Shown here piece after piece: positions 55,111 through 64,000 of a stretch of DNA of 64,000 bases. Position 1 is the first letter of the stretch. The number at the start of each line of letters is the position of its first letter. The notes beneath the pieces were generated by a model. It searched no databases. It was not told where the DNA came from and worked only from the letters and a program-made list of their open reading frames with translations. Position numbers and translations under genes: made by a program. Source of the DNA: Egbenema bharatensis. Its GTDB lineage: Bacteria; Cyanobacteriota; Cyanobacteriia; Elainellales; Elainellaceae. The stretch spans positions 4,216,001 through 4,280,000 of the forward strand of contig NZ_CP182236.1 in the NCBI RefSeq assembly GCF_048077055.1, written 5' to 3'.

Positions 55111-56871
55111 CTAATTCCGAATCTCTGAACCGGGTTCAACCCCTCGAAATGGCATCAACGCAACGACAGACGGCAGCAAGGCAGCTGTTCGTTCACCAGA
55201 GAATCCTGCTAATGCGCCCCAGGCTGCATTAAATAGACGATCGGGCTTGATGTCGTCCTTAATCAGGTTCCACAGGCGTTGCACTTCTTGGGTATGAAGG
55301 CGATCGTCTTCCACCAAAGCCAGAATCAGCTGGCGGCGGAGGTACTGCCCTTCCTCTGACAACAGGTATTGTAAGCTAAGTTGGGCGGTCGGCAGAATGT
55401 CAAATTTGGTATCAGATCGGGCGATTACAATCAGGTTTTCCAATCGTTCCCACTGGAATCGTCCATCTTTGAATAGCACTTCAATCAACCGCCTTCTGAG
55501 TTCTGGAGACTCACCCGCCAGCAAGCGTCGTGCCACATAGGGGTAAGCCAGATCAATAATCTTGAACTCTGGGTTGAGGCTGAGGGCCAGACCTTCCTGG
55601 GTAATCAGCGATCGAATAATGAGAGCAAATTTCGCTGGAAGCCGGAAGGGATATTCGTACATCAATCCAGCAAACTGATCGGTGACTGTCTTGAAGTTGA
55701 ACTCTCTGACACTTTCCCCCATTGCATCGGCAAAAACCAGCTCCAACGCTGGAATGATGGGTTCTATATCAGTATCAGGAGTCAAAAAGCCCAGGTTGAC
55801 AAAATCGTGGGCCAGGGCTTCATACTCTCTATTGATCAGGTGTACAACCGAATTCACCAGCGTTTCCTTCATCAACTGGGACAGTTGATCCATCATGCCA
55901 AAATCGATGAAGGCCATTTTGCCGTCTGGGGTGGCAAATAAGTTGCCCGGATGGGGGTCTGCGTGGAAAAAGCCAAACTCTAAAAGCTGACGCAAACCAG
56001 AGGTGACTCCGATTTCGATCAGCGCGTCAATATCCAGGTTAGACTCGCGAATCTTTTCGGTGTCGGTCAGCTTAAAGCCATGAATCCATTCCAGGGTCAA
56101 TACCTTGTGGCTGCTGTACCGCCAGTAGATCGAAGGGACTTTAATCGTCGGATCGTCCTGGAAATTGTCCGCGAACTTTTCGGCATTTCGCCCTTCGTTG
56201 ACGTAATCAATTTCCTCGAATAATTTTGTGCCAAACTCATCGACAACCAACCGCAAATCATGGCCCAGGTTGAGCGGCAGCCAGGGAGCCATCCATCCAG
56301 CCGCCCAGCGCAGCAAAAAGAGGTCTAACGTCAAGGTTGGCAACAGGTTTGGACGTTGCACCTTAACAGCGACCTCCTCACCATTGTGGAGCCGTGCATG
56401 ATAAACCTGCCCTAAACTAGCGGCTGCAACGGGCTGAGGGGAAATTTCGCTATAGACTTCGCTGATACTGCGATCGAGTTCTCGTTCAACAATATTGAAG
56501 GCGATCGACGTGGGAAAGGGTGGCAGTTGGTCTTGCAGTTTGGCAAGTTCTTCTAAAAAGTCTTTCCGAACCAGGTCAGGACGGGTGGAAAGAGCCTGCC
56601 CAATCTTAATGTAGGTTGGCCCTAGCTGAGTCAGAATTGTTCGCAGTTGCACTGCCCGCCTGATCCTTTTCGCCTCAGTTTGACCTACCCAGTCGTCCCA
56701 TTTCAGTCCCAGGAAAAGTCCTGAAAACTGCCAAACAATCATAAAAGTTCGCCATAGGGCCCGCCAGGGGCGACTGCGGTAATGACGGGCAATTGCTTCA
56801 GGGTCATAGCGTCGTATTTGTCCGAACTGATCTTGACTCACGCCTCTCTGTGCCTCTCTACCAGGATCCAA
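55111..56871 (-). CDS. ABC1/AarF/UbiB-family atypical kinase
   Basis: The 586-residue protein has the family signatures. LGPTYIKIGQALSTRPDL is the KxGQ motif near 85-102. AAASLGQVYHARL is the Ala-rich loop. VAVKVQRP carries the ATP-site Lys. FFHADPHPGNLFATPDG is the catalytic loop and FIDFGMMD the metal loop. In cyanobacteria and plastids these proteins act on prenyl-lipid (plastoquinone, tocopherol) metabolism at membranes. Which lipid pathway this one serves cannot be told. The C-terminal 200 residues are helical. Confidence 0.9.
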   Translation of the reverse strand: MDPGREAQRGVSQDQFGQIRRYDPEAIARHYRSRPWRALWRTFMIVWQFSGLFLGLKWDDWVGQTEAKRIRRAVQLRTILTQLGPTYIKIGQALSTRPDLVRKDFLEELAKLQDQLPPFPTSIAFNIVERELDRSISEVYSEISPQPVAAASLGQVYHARLHNGEEVAVKVQRPNLLPTLTLDLFLLRWAAGWMAPWLPLNLGHDLRLVVDEFGTKLFEEIDYVNEGRNAEKFADNFQDDPTIKVPSIYWRYSSHKVLTLEWIHGFKLTDTEKIRESNLDIDALIEIGVTSGLRQLLEFGFFHADPHPGNLFATPDGKMAFIDFGMMDQLSQLMKETLVNSVVHLINREYEALAHDFVNLGFLTPDTDIEPIIPALELVFADAMGESVREFNFKTVTDQFAGLMYEYPFRLPAKFALIIRSLITQEGLALSLNPEFKIIDLAYPYVARRLLAGESPELRRRLIEVLFKDGRFQWERLENLIVIARSDTKFDILPTAQLSLQYLLSEEGQYLRRQLILALVEDDRLHTQEVQRLWNLIKDDIKPDRLFNAAWGALAGFSGERTAALLPSVVALMPFRGVEPGSEIRN

Positions 56872-57291
56872 ACTACTCGTTCCAACGGGTACAAACTAGA
56901 TATACCCTCTGCACGTTCAAGGTAAAAGTACCTATTGACAGAACCTACCCGTTTTTACATCTGTCTTGCGGGCAGTCTGTCCGGTGTTTGGAGCCAACCC
57001 AGCTAGAGTGCCCGATCGTTTTCAGAGGTTAACTATAGTATAAGAAACTACAAGTTTCTATGACTTTAAATGTCAATAAAGTTAATTTTTACTTCATTGA
57101 CTTCTTGGTCAACTGCCTTGCTCTGATGTCATGATCCCATAAAAAATGCGGCTTTGTGGCCTGGCGAACAATAGGATTTGTTGAACCCTAACAATAAAGT
57201 AATCTTAAGATTCATCGCCAAAGTTTAAAAATGCCGGAATCCCTTGAAGAAATATAGAGCGACTGCCAGCAGGCTCCCGCTTCCTCGCCCC
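56872..57291. other. Intergenic region, promoter side of the ABC1 kinase gene
   Basis: The 420 bases are AT-rich in the middle, with a small AGAAACT-ACA-AGTTTCT hairpin near 57043-57060. No coding sequence is supported. Confidence 0.5.
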
Positions 57292-59139
57292 TTACTCCTC
57301 TAACATCTGCAAACGATACAAACCTGCATACAAACCGTTCAGTGCCAGCAATTCATCATGACTGCCCGACTCAATCAAACGGCCTTGCTTCAATACCAAA
57401 ATGCGATCGACACTGCGGATTGTAGACAATCGATGGGCAATGATGATGGCAGTTCGCTCCTCCAGCAGGGTTTCCAGAGCCTCTTGAATCAGGGCTTCCG
57501 TGCGGACATCCAGATTCGCCGTTGCTTCATCCAGAACCAGAATTCCAGGATTGCGAATCGCTGCCCGGGCAAAGGCCAGAAGTTGCTTTTCACCCCCTGA
57601 AAGGTTGGTGCCTCGCTGGCGCAATTCGGTGTCGTAGCCCTGAGGCAGTCGAGTGATGAACTGATCCACATTCGTTTGCTGGGCGGCTCGCTGGATTTGC
57701 GCCAAAGAATAGGATTCCCCCAGGGCAATATTGCTTTTCACATCCCCCGCAAACAAAAAGCCATCCTGTAAGATCACTGCCATCCGTCGCCGCAGTTCTG
57801 CTTGAGGGAGATCCCGAATATCTTGACCGTCCAGCAAAATTCGGCCTTGAGTCACGTCATACAACCGACAGAGTAGACGAATAATCGAACTCTTGCCCGC
57901 GCCTGTTGGCCCTACCAGTGCCACCTTCTCACCGGGACGAATCGTAAAGTCTAAATCGCGCAGAACATATTCATCGGGTTTATAGCCAAACCAAACGTGC
58001 TCAAAGCGGATCTCACTCGGTAGGGGCGATCGTCCATCCAGATCCCGTTCGCCTTGAACCACCAGATTTCCAACTGTCTGCACTTCCCCCTGCTCCGGAT
58101 CTCGAATCTCGATCGGTTCATTCAAAATATCGCTGACCCGTTCCAGAGCCGTCAGTCCTGCCTGGATTGCAGTAAATCGTTCTGCGAATTGGCGCAGGGG
58201 ATCAAACAACCGTTGGGCAAACAAAATGAAGGAGGTTAGAATCCCAAAATCCAGAGTTTGCCCCATCACCAGCAAACTCCCCAACCACAGCACACCGCCG
58301 ATCGCGGCCAGAGCCACCCATTCCAGCGTGGCAGAAACCGCTGAGTCATAAAAGATGGTGCGATCGACTTCTGCAACGTAGCCCTGGTTAATTCTGCGAA
58401 AGAGTTCGGAATTAAACTGTTCTCGTCGGAAAAGCTGAACGACATTAATCCCGACAATATTTTCTTGCAGGGCTGAATTGAGGCTGGAAAGTTCTTCCCT
58501 GGCACGATAGTTAGACTGACGATACTGCTGCTGAAAGTAAACAATCAATGCTGTAATGGGCAACAGCAACATCAGCAACATCAACGCCAATTGCCACTGC
58601 AGCGTAAACATCACCACCAGCAACACCACCATCGTCAGCAGATCGCTCACTACGCCGATCGCTCCTGTAGAAAACACATCCCCCAGCGCATCTACATCAC
58701 TGGTCAGGCGAGTAATCAACCGACCGACAGGAGTACGATCGAAAAACCGAGTTGCTAAAGACGTAACGTGAACAAACAGATCCTTGCGAATGCTGGCCGT
58801 GATGCGTTGCCCGACTTTCTGAATCAAGTATCCCTGCACGCCACTGAGGGAAAGCTGAATCACCAATGTCAACACCAGCAGCAGGATCAAGATTCTGATC
58901 CCTTCAACCAGCGATTGCCCTTCCAGAAACCACATGACCGGTTCCCCCCGCGCCAGGGACACGGCTTGTCCAACGACGATCGGCTGGGCTGAGTTAGCCA
59001 GAGCCAGGGGAATTAAAAGGGTAAGCGCGGTCAGCAAGAGCTGCCAGTTTTTTTTGGCATAGGGAACCAGAATCCGAAATAGTCCCAGATCCGTTTGGTG
59101 AGAACTACGTCCAGCTTTGGCTGAAGAGGCAGAGGTCAT
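57292..59139 (-). CDS. ABC exporter, fused membrane and ATPase domains
   Basis: The 615-residue half-transporter has a six-helix membrane domain (about 30-330) with the typical SIRKDLFVHVTSLATRFFDR coupling segment. The nucleotide-binding domain follows: Walker A VGPTGAGKSSIIRLL near 410, Q-loop ILQDGFLFAG, signature LSGGEKQLLAFARA, Walker B ILVLDEATANLD and the H-loop AIIIAHRLSTIRSVD. It acts as a dimer, probably exporting lipids or other hydrophobic compounds, in the MsbA-like group; the substrate is unknown. Confidence 0.92.
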   Translation of the reverse strand: MTSASSAKAGRSSHQTDLGLFRILVPYAKKNWQLLLTALTLLIPLALANSAQPIVVGQAVSLARGEPVMWFLEGQSLVEGIRILILLLVLTLVIQLSLSGVQGYLIQKVGQRITASIRKDLFVHVTSLATRFFDRTPVGRLITRLTSDVDALGDVFSTGAIGVVSDLLTMVVLLVVMFTLQWQLALMLLMLLLPITALIVYFQQQYRQSNYRAREELSSLNSALQENIVGINVVQLFRREQFNSELFRRINQGYVAEVDRTIFYDSAVSATLEWVALAAIGGVLWLGSLLVMGQTLDFGILTSFILFAQRLFDPLRQFAERFTAIQAGLTALERVSDILNEPIEIRDPEQGEVQTVGNLVVQGERDLDGRSPLPSEIRFEHVWFGYKPDEYVLRDLDFTIRPGEKVALVGPTGAGKSSIIRLLCRLYDVTQGRILLDGQDIRDLPQAELRRRMAVILQDGFLFAGDVKSNIALGESYSLAQIQRAAQQTNVDQFITRLPQGYDTELRQRGTNLSGGEKQLLAFARAAIRNPGILVLDEATANLDVRTEALIQEALETLLEERTAIIIAHRLSTIRSVDRILVLKQGRLIESGSHDELLALNGLYAGLYRLQMLEE

Positions 59140-59330
59140 TACAGTTGCATCCGATGGGCACGATACCCACTGTAACGGATGAATGCAGCAAGCTGCGGGG
59201 GTAGGCGGTTCAAACCATCCCCCATTCCGTTAGGAACGCGGATTAAATAAAATCGAAAATTTAATCTCCAGAAGGGGCGCACTGCTGTGCGCCCGTACAG
59301 AAAAAATCGGAGTTATTTGATTTGCGTCCC

Positions 59331-59687
59331 TTAGCGGGGAAAACACCGAATTGGGCCGATCGCCAGTCGATTGACGGCCTCGTATGCCCAGTCCTCTGGA
59401 GGCACATCTGAAAAAGCAGAGGCGAACTGTCCAGGCGGGCAAGAAGGAACAGTCAGGGTGTTAGAGGGCAATCCCTGAGCATCCAACTCTGGTTCCAGTT
59501 GGGGTGAAGGCGGGGAGGGCTGGGAGTTGTCTAGTTGAGGTGGGTTACCGGCGGGAGGAAAACGATCTGGCGATGAGAGGTTATTTCCCTGAGAGAGGTT
59601 GTATTCCTGGGAGATGGCGGGAGCCGTGAGCCAATGGAGCACGAGTACTGAGGCAAAAATCAGTCCGCCACGAATTGCATTCATCAT
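59331..59687 (-). CDS. Secreted protein with a partial S-layer-homology repeat
   Basis: From ATG 59687 the protein has 118 residues. It has a signal peptide (MMNAIRGGLIFASVLVLHWL to AISQ), a Pro/Ser/Gln-rich linker, and a C-terminal half SLH motif, FSDVPPEDWAYEAVNRLA, ending GPIRCFPR. A frame 45 codons longer exists but places the signal peptide internally. SLH motifs bind cell-wall polysaccharide; a single partial repeat suggests weak anchoring or a truncated relative. Confidence 0.72.
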   Translation of the reverse strand: MMNAIRGGLIFASVLVLHWLTAPAISQEYNLSQGNNLSSPDRFPPAGNPPQLDNSQPSPPSPQLEPELDAQGLPSNTLTVPSCPPGQFASAFSDVPPEDWAYEAVNRLAIGPIRCFPR

Positions 59688-59969
59688 GAGGTTTCTTGAT
59701 GCTTCTTGGGGGTTTTTAGGGTTGAAACTGAGACTTTCTGTACCTCGATCGCAGGTTGAAATGCTGCTTTGTCCTTCGATCGCAGGCATGCTGCCTGTAC
59801 TGCGGATATGGGTTGAAGTCACCCATTCAGTGATGGTTCATTTCAGAGCAATCCACCTACTTCAGTCTAATTAATTTCCTTAATGTGTTGGAGATATCAG
59901 AGCGATTCAAGTGAAGTGCTATAGGCTAAGGGCGAATCTTCTGTTTAAGAGACGCAGGTGGATACACCC

Positions 59970-60893
59970 ATGAGCCAGACTCCCATGAGCACTAAGCAGG
60001 TTGCCCAACTCATCAAAAAACATACCAAGAAGGTGATTGCAGAAAGCGGGATTCATCCATCAACGCGCAGTGGCAACAAAGAGCTAGACCATCTGGTGAA
60101 CCGATTGGCCAAACAACCCTTTTCCAGCCTGGAAGCGGCTGAAGCCTTTGGGGAAGCTCTGGGACAAAAGATCGTCGCCCTTTCTCAACAGCTTGGCAAA
60201 AAAAACCTCGATCGCGGTGTGATCTGGCAACTCTCTGTCCAAAACGATTTTCCGACAACTGAAGATTCTGCTCCGTCCCAATCTGCAACCACGCAACCCA
60301 CAAAAACCGTCCAATCTGCGCCCGCAAAACCAGCATCCGCCGTGGAAGCAGCCCCGATCGCTGAAGTTGAGCCAGAAGCTGAAGTAGCGGCAGCCGAGGT
60401 GGAAGAAGAGGAACCCGCAGCGGAGACTGAACCCGAAACAGTTGCAGCCGAGGAGGAAGAGCCGATCGCTGAAGTTGAAGCTGTCGAGGAGGAAGAAGCG
60501 GAGGACGTAGAGGAGGAAGAGGAAGAAGTTGAGGAGGAGGAAGAGGAAGAGGTTGTAGCCGAAGCGGAAGCCATTGATGAGGAAGAAGCGGAGGATGTAG
60601 AGGATGAGGATGAGGTTGATGAGGAAGAGGAAGAGGAAGAGGTTGTAGCCGAAGCGGAAGCCATTGATGAGGAAGAAGCGGAGGATGTAGAGGATGAGGA
60701 TGAGGTTGATGGGGACGAGGATGAGGATGAGGATGAGGAAGAACCTGTCGCCGAAGCGGAACCTGTAATCGAGGCTGAATTAGAGGACGAGGAAGAGGAC
60801 GAGGAAGAGGACGAGGAAGAGGACGAGGACGAAGTTGAAGAAGATGCAATGGACGATTTAGAAGCAGCCGAATTGAGCCAGAAAGCAAAATAA
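59970..60893 (+). CDS. Protein with a long acidic Glu/Asp repeat tail
   Basis: From ATG 59970 (MSQTPMSTKQVAQLIKKHTK) the protein has 307 residues. The first 100 residues form a basic helical domain (KELDHLVNRLAKQPFSSLEA). From about 130 the protein is almost entirely Glu, Asp, Ala and Val, with units such as EEEVVAEAEAIDEEEAEDVE repeated. The repeat is visible in the DNA as two nearly identical stretches of about 80 bases (from 60540 and 60621). Such tails are disordered and very acidic; metal binding, chaperoning of basic proteins or DNA mimicry are possibilities only. A GTG start four codons upstream is possible. Confidence 0.7.
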   Translation: MSQTPMSTKQVAQLIKKHTKKVIAESGIHPSTRSGNKELDHLVNRLAKQPFSSLEAAEAFGEALGQKIVALSQQLGKKNLDRGVIWQLSVQNDFPTTEDSAPSQSATTQPTKTVQSAPAKPASAVEAAPIAEVEPEAEVAAAEVEEEEPAAETEPETVAAEEEEPIAEVEAVEEEEAEDVEEEEEEVEEEEEEEVVAEAEAIDEEEAEDVEDEDEVDEEEEEEEVVAEAEAIDEEEAEDVEDEDEVDGDEDEDEDEEEPVAEAEPVIEAELEDEEEDEEEDEEEDEDEVEEDAMDDLEAAELSQKAK

Positions 60894-60991
60894 AAAAGCT
60901 TGAGCGGATCGCCTGGGTCAAGAATGCCGGATTTATTCAGACCGCTTTCGATCGATACAATGTGAGAACTCGGCAGGGAGGACGATCCATC

Positions 60992-61649
60992 ATGGCACTG
61001 ACAGCTCAGGAATTGGCGGATTTAATGCCCGATGCGACCCAACTGGAAAGTAATGAACCGGAAATGGAAAGCTCGCTGCATTACGCCCAGTTGGCCCTGC
61101 TGGTGTCCTGTTTGGAGTGGTTGTGGCGCGATCGAACGGATTTCTTCATTGGGGCGAGTCTGACTATCTACTTCAGTCGGGAACAGTTGAAAAATCGGGA
61201 GTTTCGGGGCCAGACTTCTTTCTGGTCAATCGCACTCAAAAACGTCCGCGCCGATCGTGGGTCGTTTGGGAGGAGGACGGACAGTATCCCGATTTGATCA
61301 TTGAGTTGCTGTCGGATTCCACCGCACGGACGGATAAAAACTTGAAAAAGACCCTCTATCAAGATCGGTTTCGGACACCGGAGTACTTCTGGTTCGCGCC
61401 AGAAACCCTTGATTTTGCTGGGTTTCGGTTGGTGAATCAGCACTATGAATCGATCGCACCGGATAGGGAAGGACGGATCTGGAGTGAGGTCCTCGGTCTA
61501 TCCCTGGGCATGCCGGAGGGCGTACTGCGATATTTTTCACCCACCGGAGAATTGATCCCACGCCAGAGGAAGCTGCGGCCCAGGCAGAGGCACGGGCGAG
61601 TCAATTAGCGGAACAGTTACGGGCTTTGGGAGTTGAGCCAGAAGCGTAA
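60992..61649 (+). CDS. Uma2-family predicted endonuclease (two frameshifts)
   Basis: ATG 60992 (MALTAQELADLMPD) follows GGGAGG closely. The product is a Uma2 protein with LHYAQLALLVSCLEWLW, the core DGQYPDLIIELLSDSTARTD and LKKTLYQDRFRTPEYFWF. One base must be added near 61210 (CGGGGGCCAGAC) and one near 61555 (CCCCACG) to get a single 219-residue frame ending LGVEPEA. Both changes are in G or C runs, which points to sequencing errors. An Ala/Glu-rich C-terminal helix is typical of the family. Confidence 0.75.
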
Positions 61650-61742
61650 TTGCCAGAAGCATGATTAGTTGTCTCTCTAATGCTCAGCCAGCGAGGGAGC
61701 ATGTCACTTTTGTTGCCCTCACCCTAAATCCCTCTCCCTTTG

Positions 61743-62546
61743 GGCTGTCCTTTAGGCAAAAGTTGCTCAAAAGCTTACATAGCCTAAGTTTTAGAAGCGA
61801 GTTGCGCTCCCTCCATCAGGTTATGGAGCTTAGTGAGCCCGCGCCACAACGTTTTCACCCCAGGCTCTCCATCCCCTTTACGCGCCAAAAATCCCCCTAG
61901 TTGGGCAATCCAAACCATCGCTTGGCGCAAAGTGGGCGGCTTGTTTGAGCGACTTTTGGGGACGAATTTCCGGCGCAACAGTCGCCACTCGGCAGGTTGC
62001 AGCACGACTTGACAAGAGGCATCTGGGGTCAGCCGAGCCTGGTAGGTTAGCCACATCAATCGCCAGGCGACGATGCTATAGGTCGCAAGCGCCTTTCGCT
62101 TACGCAAGGCGCTCTCAAGTTGCAACTCTTCTATGCCACAGCCACTCTTGAGCGTGTAATGAAACCGCTCGATTAACCACCGATAGCTGTACCACTCAAC
62201 GCACTGACTCACCTGCTCAAAGCTCTCAATGGGCAAGCTCGTTAACAGCAACCACCGGATCGGCTTACCCCCGTCGGACGGCGGGACGGCTTCCTCCACG
62301 AAGACGGCATTGAGAGTGACCGGCTCCAGCTTGTGAGGGGTCGGATGGTTCCGGGGCACTTCCACTGTGACCGGCATAGTGAAATGGACCCAGTCAGTTA
62401 GACAACTATGAGGGATCTCTAAGCTCGTCCAATTTTTTATGGTAGTGTTGACTCCACTGTGACTATCTACGCTACAGTCTCTCTCACCTAGTCCCTGGAA
62501 TCTACTGCCAGTAATGGTTCTACAAACTTCTGCCTAAAGGACAGCC
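61743..62546 (-). mobile_element. Internally deleted IS4-type element with both ends
   Basis: GGCTGTCCTTTAGGCA at 61743-61758 is matched exactly by its inverse complement at 62531-62546. Inside is only the C-terminal part of a transposase, so the element has lost its centre but kept both ends and could still be moved in trans. I find no clear target duplication. Beyond the right end lies a CCCCCTTTTCAAGGGGG inverted repeat (about 62573-62590), common in cyanobacterial spacers. Confidence 0.8.
61784..62377 (-). pseudogene. IS4-type transposase, C-terminal fragment
   Basis: The fragment keeps RWLLLTSLPIESFEQVSQCV and the catalytic YREK block, YSYRWLIERFHYTLKSGCG, followed by IVAWRLMWLTYQARL. 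The first catalytic Asp residues, in the missing N-terminal half, are absent, so it cannot be active. Confidence 0.85.
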
Positions 62547-62795
62547 TTAACAAGGGGGACTTTGAGTTCGGTTCCCCCTTTTCAAGGGGGGTTAGGGGGG
62601 ATCTAATGTGTCCAAAAGCACAACAGACCATTTTTCAAACACCCTCTAACTTAATCCAGCCATCCGTAGCGCAAGCATCCCCCCCAAACCCGATCGCAAT
62701 CACCCATCTTTTTGCCTCGATCGCGGGATTGAGATCAGTGATCGGGAAAAACTTGCCTATAATCTTGAGAGTTGAAATTCAAAGGGACTGAAACC

Positions 62796-64000
62796 ATGAA
62801 GTCCGGTGTGGTATTGAGGAGAATAGCCTGGAATCGTCATTCTGACCAAAGCGTTAAGCCAATCAAACAGAAACTAATCAAACAAAAAATTCGATCGCTG
62901 CTGCTGCTGGCCCTGGGGTTAATCATGGCTCTGGTGGCTCACTGGCCCTCGATCGCAGTGGCTCAGTCTACGCCAGCCATATCTGATTTGCCTCCCAGGG
63001 CGGAATTGCGTGGGGTCTGGTTGACCAACGTGGATAGCGATGTCCTGTTTTCCCGCCGAAATTTGGAAGATGGCATTGCCCAACTGAAGCGGCTGAATTT
63101 TAACACCGTCTATCCGACGGTCTGGAATGGGGGTTATACGCTCTATCCCAGCGAAGTGGCCGAAAAATCCTTTGGAGCAGCCATTGATCCAATCCCGGAG
63201 CTTGAAGGGCGGGATATGCTGGCAGAGGCGATCGAAATTGGGCATGAGCAGGGATTAGCCGTGATTCCCTGGTACGAATTCGGCTTGATGGCCATGGAAG
63301 ATTCAGAAATTGCCCAGCAGCATCCCGAATGGATTATGGCCCGCCAGGATGGCAGTCAGATTTTTGTCCAGGGCGATCGGGGTCAGTATCACTTTGTTTG
63401 GCTCAACCCAGCCCACCCAGAAGTTCAGGAACTGATGACCGATTTGATGGTGGAGGTCGTTGACAAGTACGACATCGACGGCATTCAGTTCGACGATCAT
63501 TTTGGCACTCCCGTAGAACTGGGCTATGACGACTACACCGTCAATCTGTACAAACAGCAGCACAACGGCAACGCTCCCCCCGATAATCCCCGCGATCCAG
63601 ACTGGATGCGCTGGCGGGCCCGCAATGTCACAACGATGATGGTGAAGATTTTCTCTGCCATCAAAACCCGCCGACCCGACTGCCTGATTTCCCTTTCCCC
63701 CAATCCCAAGCAGTTTTCCTATGAGAACTACCTGCAAGACTGGGCCCCCTGGGTGCGGCTGGGGTTTCTGGATGAGTTGATCATTCAGGTCTATCGCAGT
63801 GACATCAACGGCTTTCAGGCGGAGTTAGATCGACCGGAATTACGAACGATTCGCAATCAGGTTCCTACCAGCATTGGCATTTTGACGGGATTACGAGTGC
63901 TCAATGTCGAGACGGCTCTGGTGGAAGAAAAGGTGAGAATGACCCGCGATCGAGAGTTTGCTGGATTCTCTTTCTTCTTCTACGGCACGCTAAATAACCA
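62796..64000 (+). CDS. GHL10-type (family-10-like) glycoside hydrolase, 3' end outside window
   Basis: ATG 62796 starts MKSGVVLRRIAWNRH. A basic N-terminus is followed by a signal segment (LLLLALGLIMALVAHWPSIA, then VAQS). The catalytic domain begins PRAELRGVWLTNVDSDVLFS and continues VYPTVWNGGYTLYPS, VIPWYEFGLMAMEDS, WLNPAHPEVQELMTDLM, DIDGIQFDDHFG and LISLSPNPKQFSYENYLQDW, all typical of GHL10/DUF187 proteins. The 401 codons seen contain no stop. It is probably exported and acts on cell-wall or extracellular polysaccharide. Confidence 0.85.
   Translation, partial: MKSGVVLRRIAWNRHSDQSVKPIKQKLIKQKIRSLLLLALGLIMALVAHWPSIAVAQSTPAISDLPPRAELRGVWLTNVDSDVLFSRRNLEDGIAQLKRLNFNTVYPTVWNGGYTLYPSEVAEKSFGAAIDPIPELEGRDMLAEAIEIGHEQGLAVIPWYEFGLMAMEDSEIAQQHPEWIMARQDGSQIFVQGDRGQYHFVWLNPAHPEVQELMTDLMVEVVDKYDIDGIQFDDHFGTPVELGYDDYTVNLYKQQHNGNAPPDNPRDPDWMRWRARNVTTMMVKIFSAIKTRRPDCLISLSPNPKQFSYENYLQDWAPWVRLGFLDELIIQVYRSDINGFQAELDRPELRTIRNQVPTSIGILTGLRVLNVETALVEEKVRMTRDREFAGFSFFFYGTLNN

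Noticed and set aside
60013..60921. 302-codon minus-strand open frame rich in Leu, Pro and Arg
   Set aside because: It is the complement of the GAG/GAC repeat of the acidic protein; low complexity keeps the opposite frame open.

Overview
The window comes from a cyanobacterium. GCGATCGC (HIP1) and CGATCG octamers are scattered throughout. The gene families are typical of cyanobacteria: a Tab2/Atab2 protein, an EGY-type site-2 protease, a XisF-like recombinase, a multi-domain GAF-PAS histidine kinase and several Uma2 proteins. Their form suggests a filamentous, Leptolyngbya/Oscillatoria-like organism, but the genus is an inference.

Layout. Positions 1-3696 hold the C-terminal two thirds of a large sensor histidine kinase. 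Positions 3888-36636 are a mobile genomic island of about 32.7 kb. Its right end is an intact tRNA-Thr(UGU) gene (36590-36662) beside a tyrosine-recombinase integrase. Its left end is a 48-bp duplication of the 3' part of that tRNA (3888-3935). From left to right the island carries: a formylglycine-enzyme-fold protein whose C-terminus looks like the variable region of a diversity-generating retroelement; small unknown genes; a cluster of XisF-like serine recombinase modules; a two-gene NLR-like (STAND NTPase) module whose proteins share a short Asn/Gln/Gly-rich motif; and a minus-strand defence operon (DUF499 ATPase, DUF3780, Uma2, DUF1156 methyltransferase, PLD-SNF2 helicase) with two toxin-antitoxin-type insertions. 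The integrase closes the island.

The island has suffered a recent burst of insertion sequences: two near-identical IS630-type copies, two ISH3-type copies (one nested in an IS630 copy), two near-identical IS1-type copies, and single IS630-type (short), IS1595-type and IS701-like copies. All nine have clear target-site duplications. Six host genes are interrupted (SH3-like, zinc-ribbon, 92-aa protein, ribbon-helix-helix-like, defence helicase, integrase), and each regains a full reading frame when the element and one duplication are removed. The defence operon and the island's own excision are therefore probably disabled in this isolate, but the ancestral proteins can be read exactly.

Positions 36700-64000 are ordinary chromosome: PmbA/TldD-type protein, Tab2, rhomboid protease, MocR-type regulator, a GntR-controlled carbamoylase/amidohydrolase locus with a perfect 21-bp palindrome, secreted hypothetical proteins, threonine aldolase, a degenerate metallo-beta-lactamase-fold protein, EGY-type protease, threonine synthase, phosphodiester glycosidase-like protein, ABC1 kinase, ABC exporter, an S-layer-homology fragment protein, an acidic repeat protein, Uma2, an internally deleted IS4-type element and the start of a GHL10 glycoside hydrolase.

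Five chromosomal frameshifts (histidine kinase, PmbA, rhomboid, Uma2 twice) are each repaired by adding one base. Four of them lie in short G/C runs, which points to base-calling errors more than to gene decay. No CRISPR array, rRNA or replication origin was seen.
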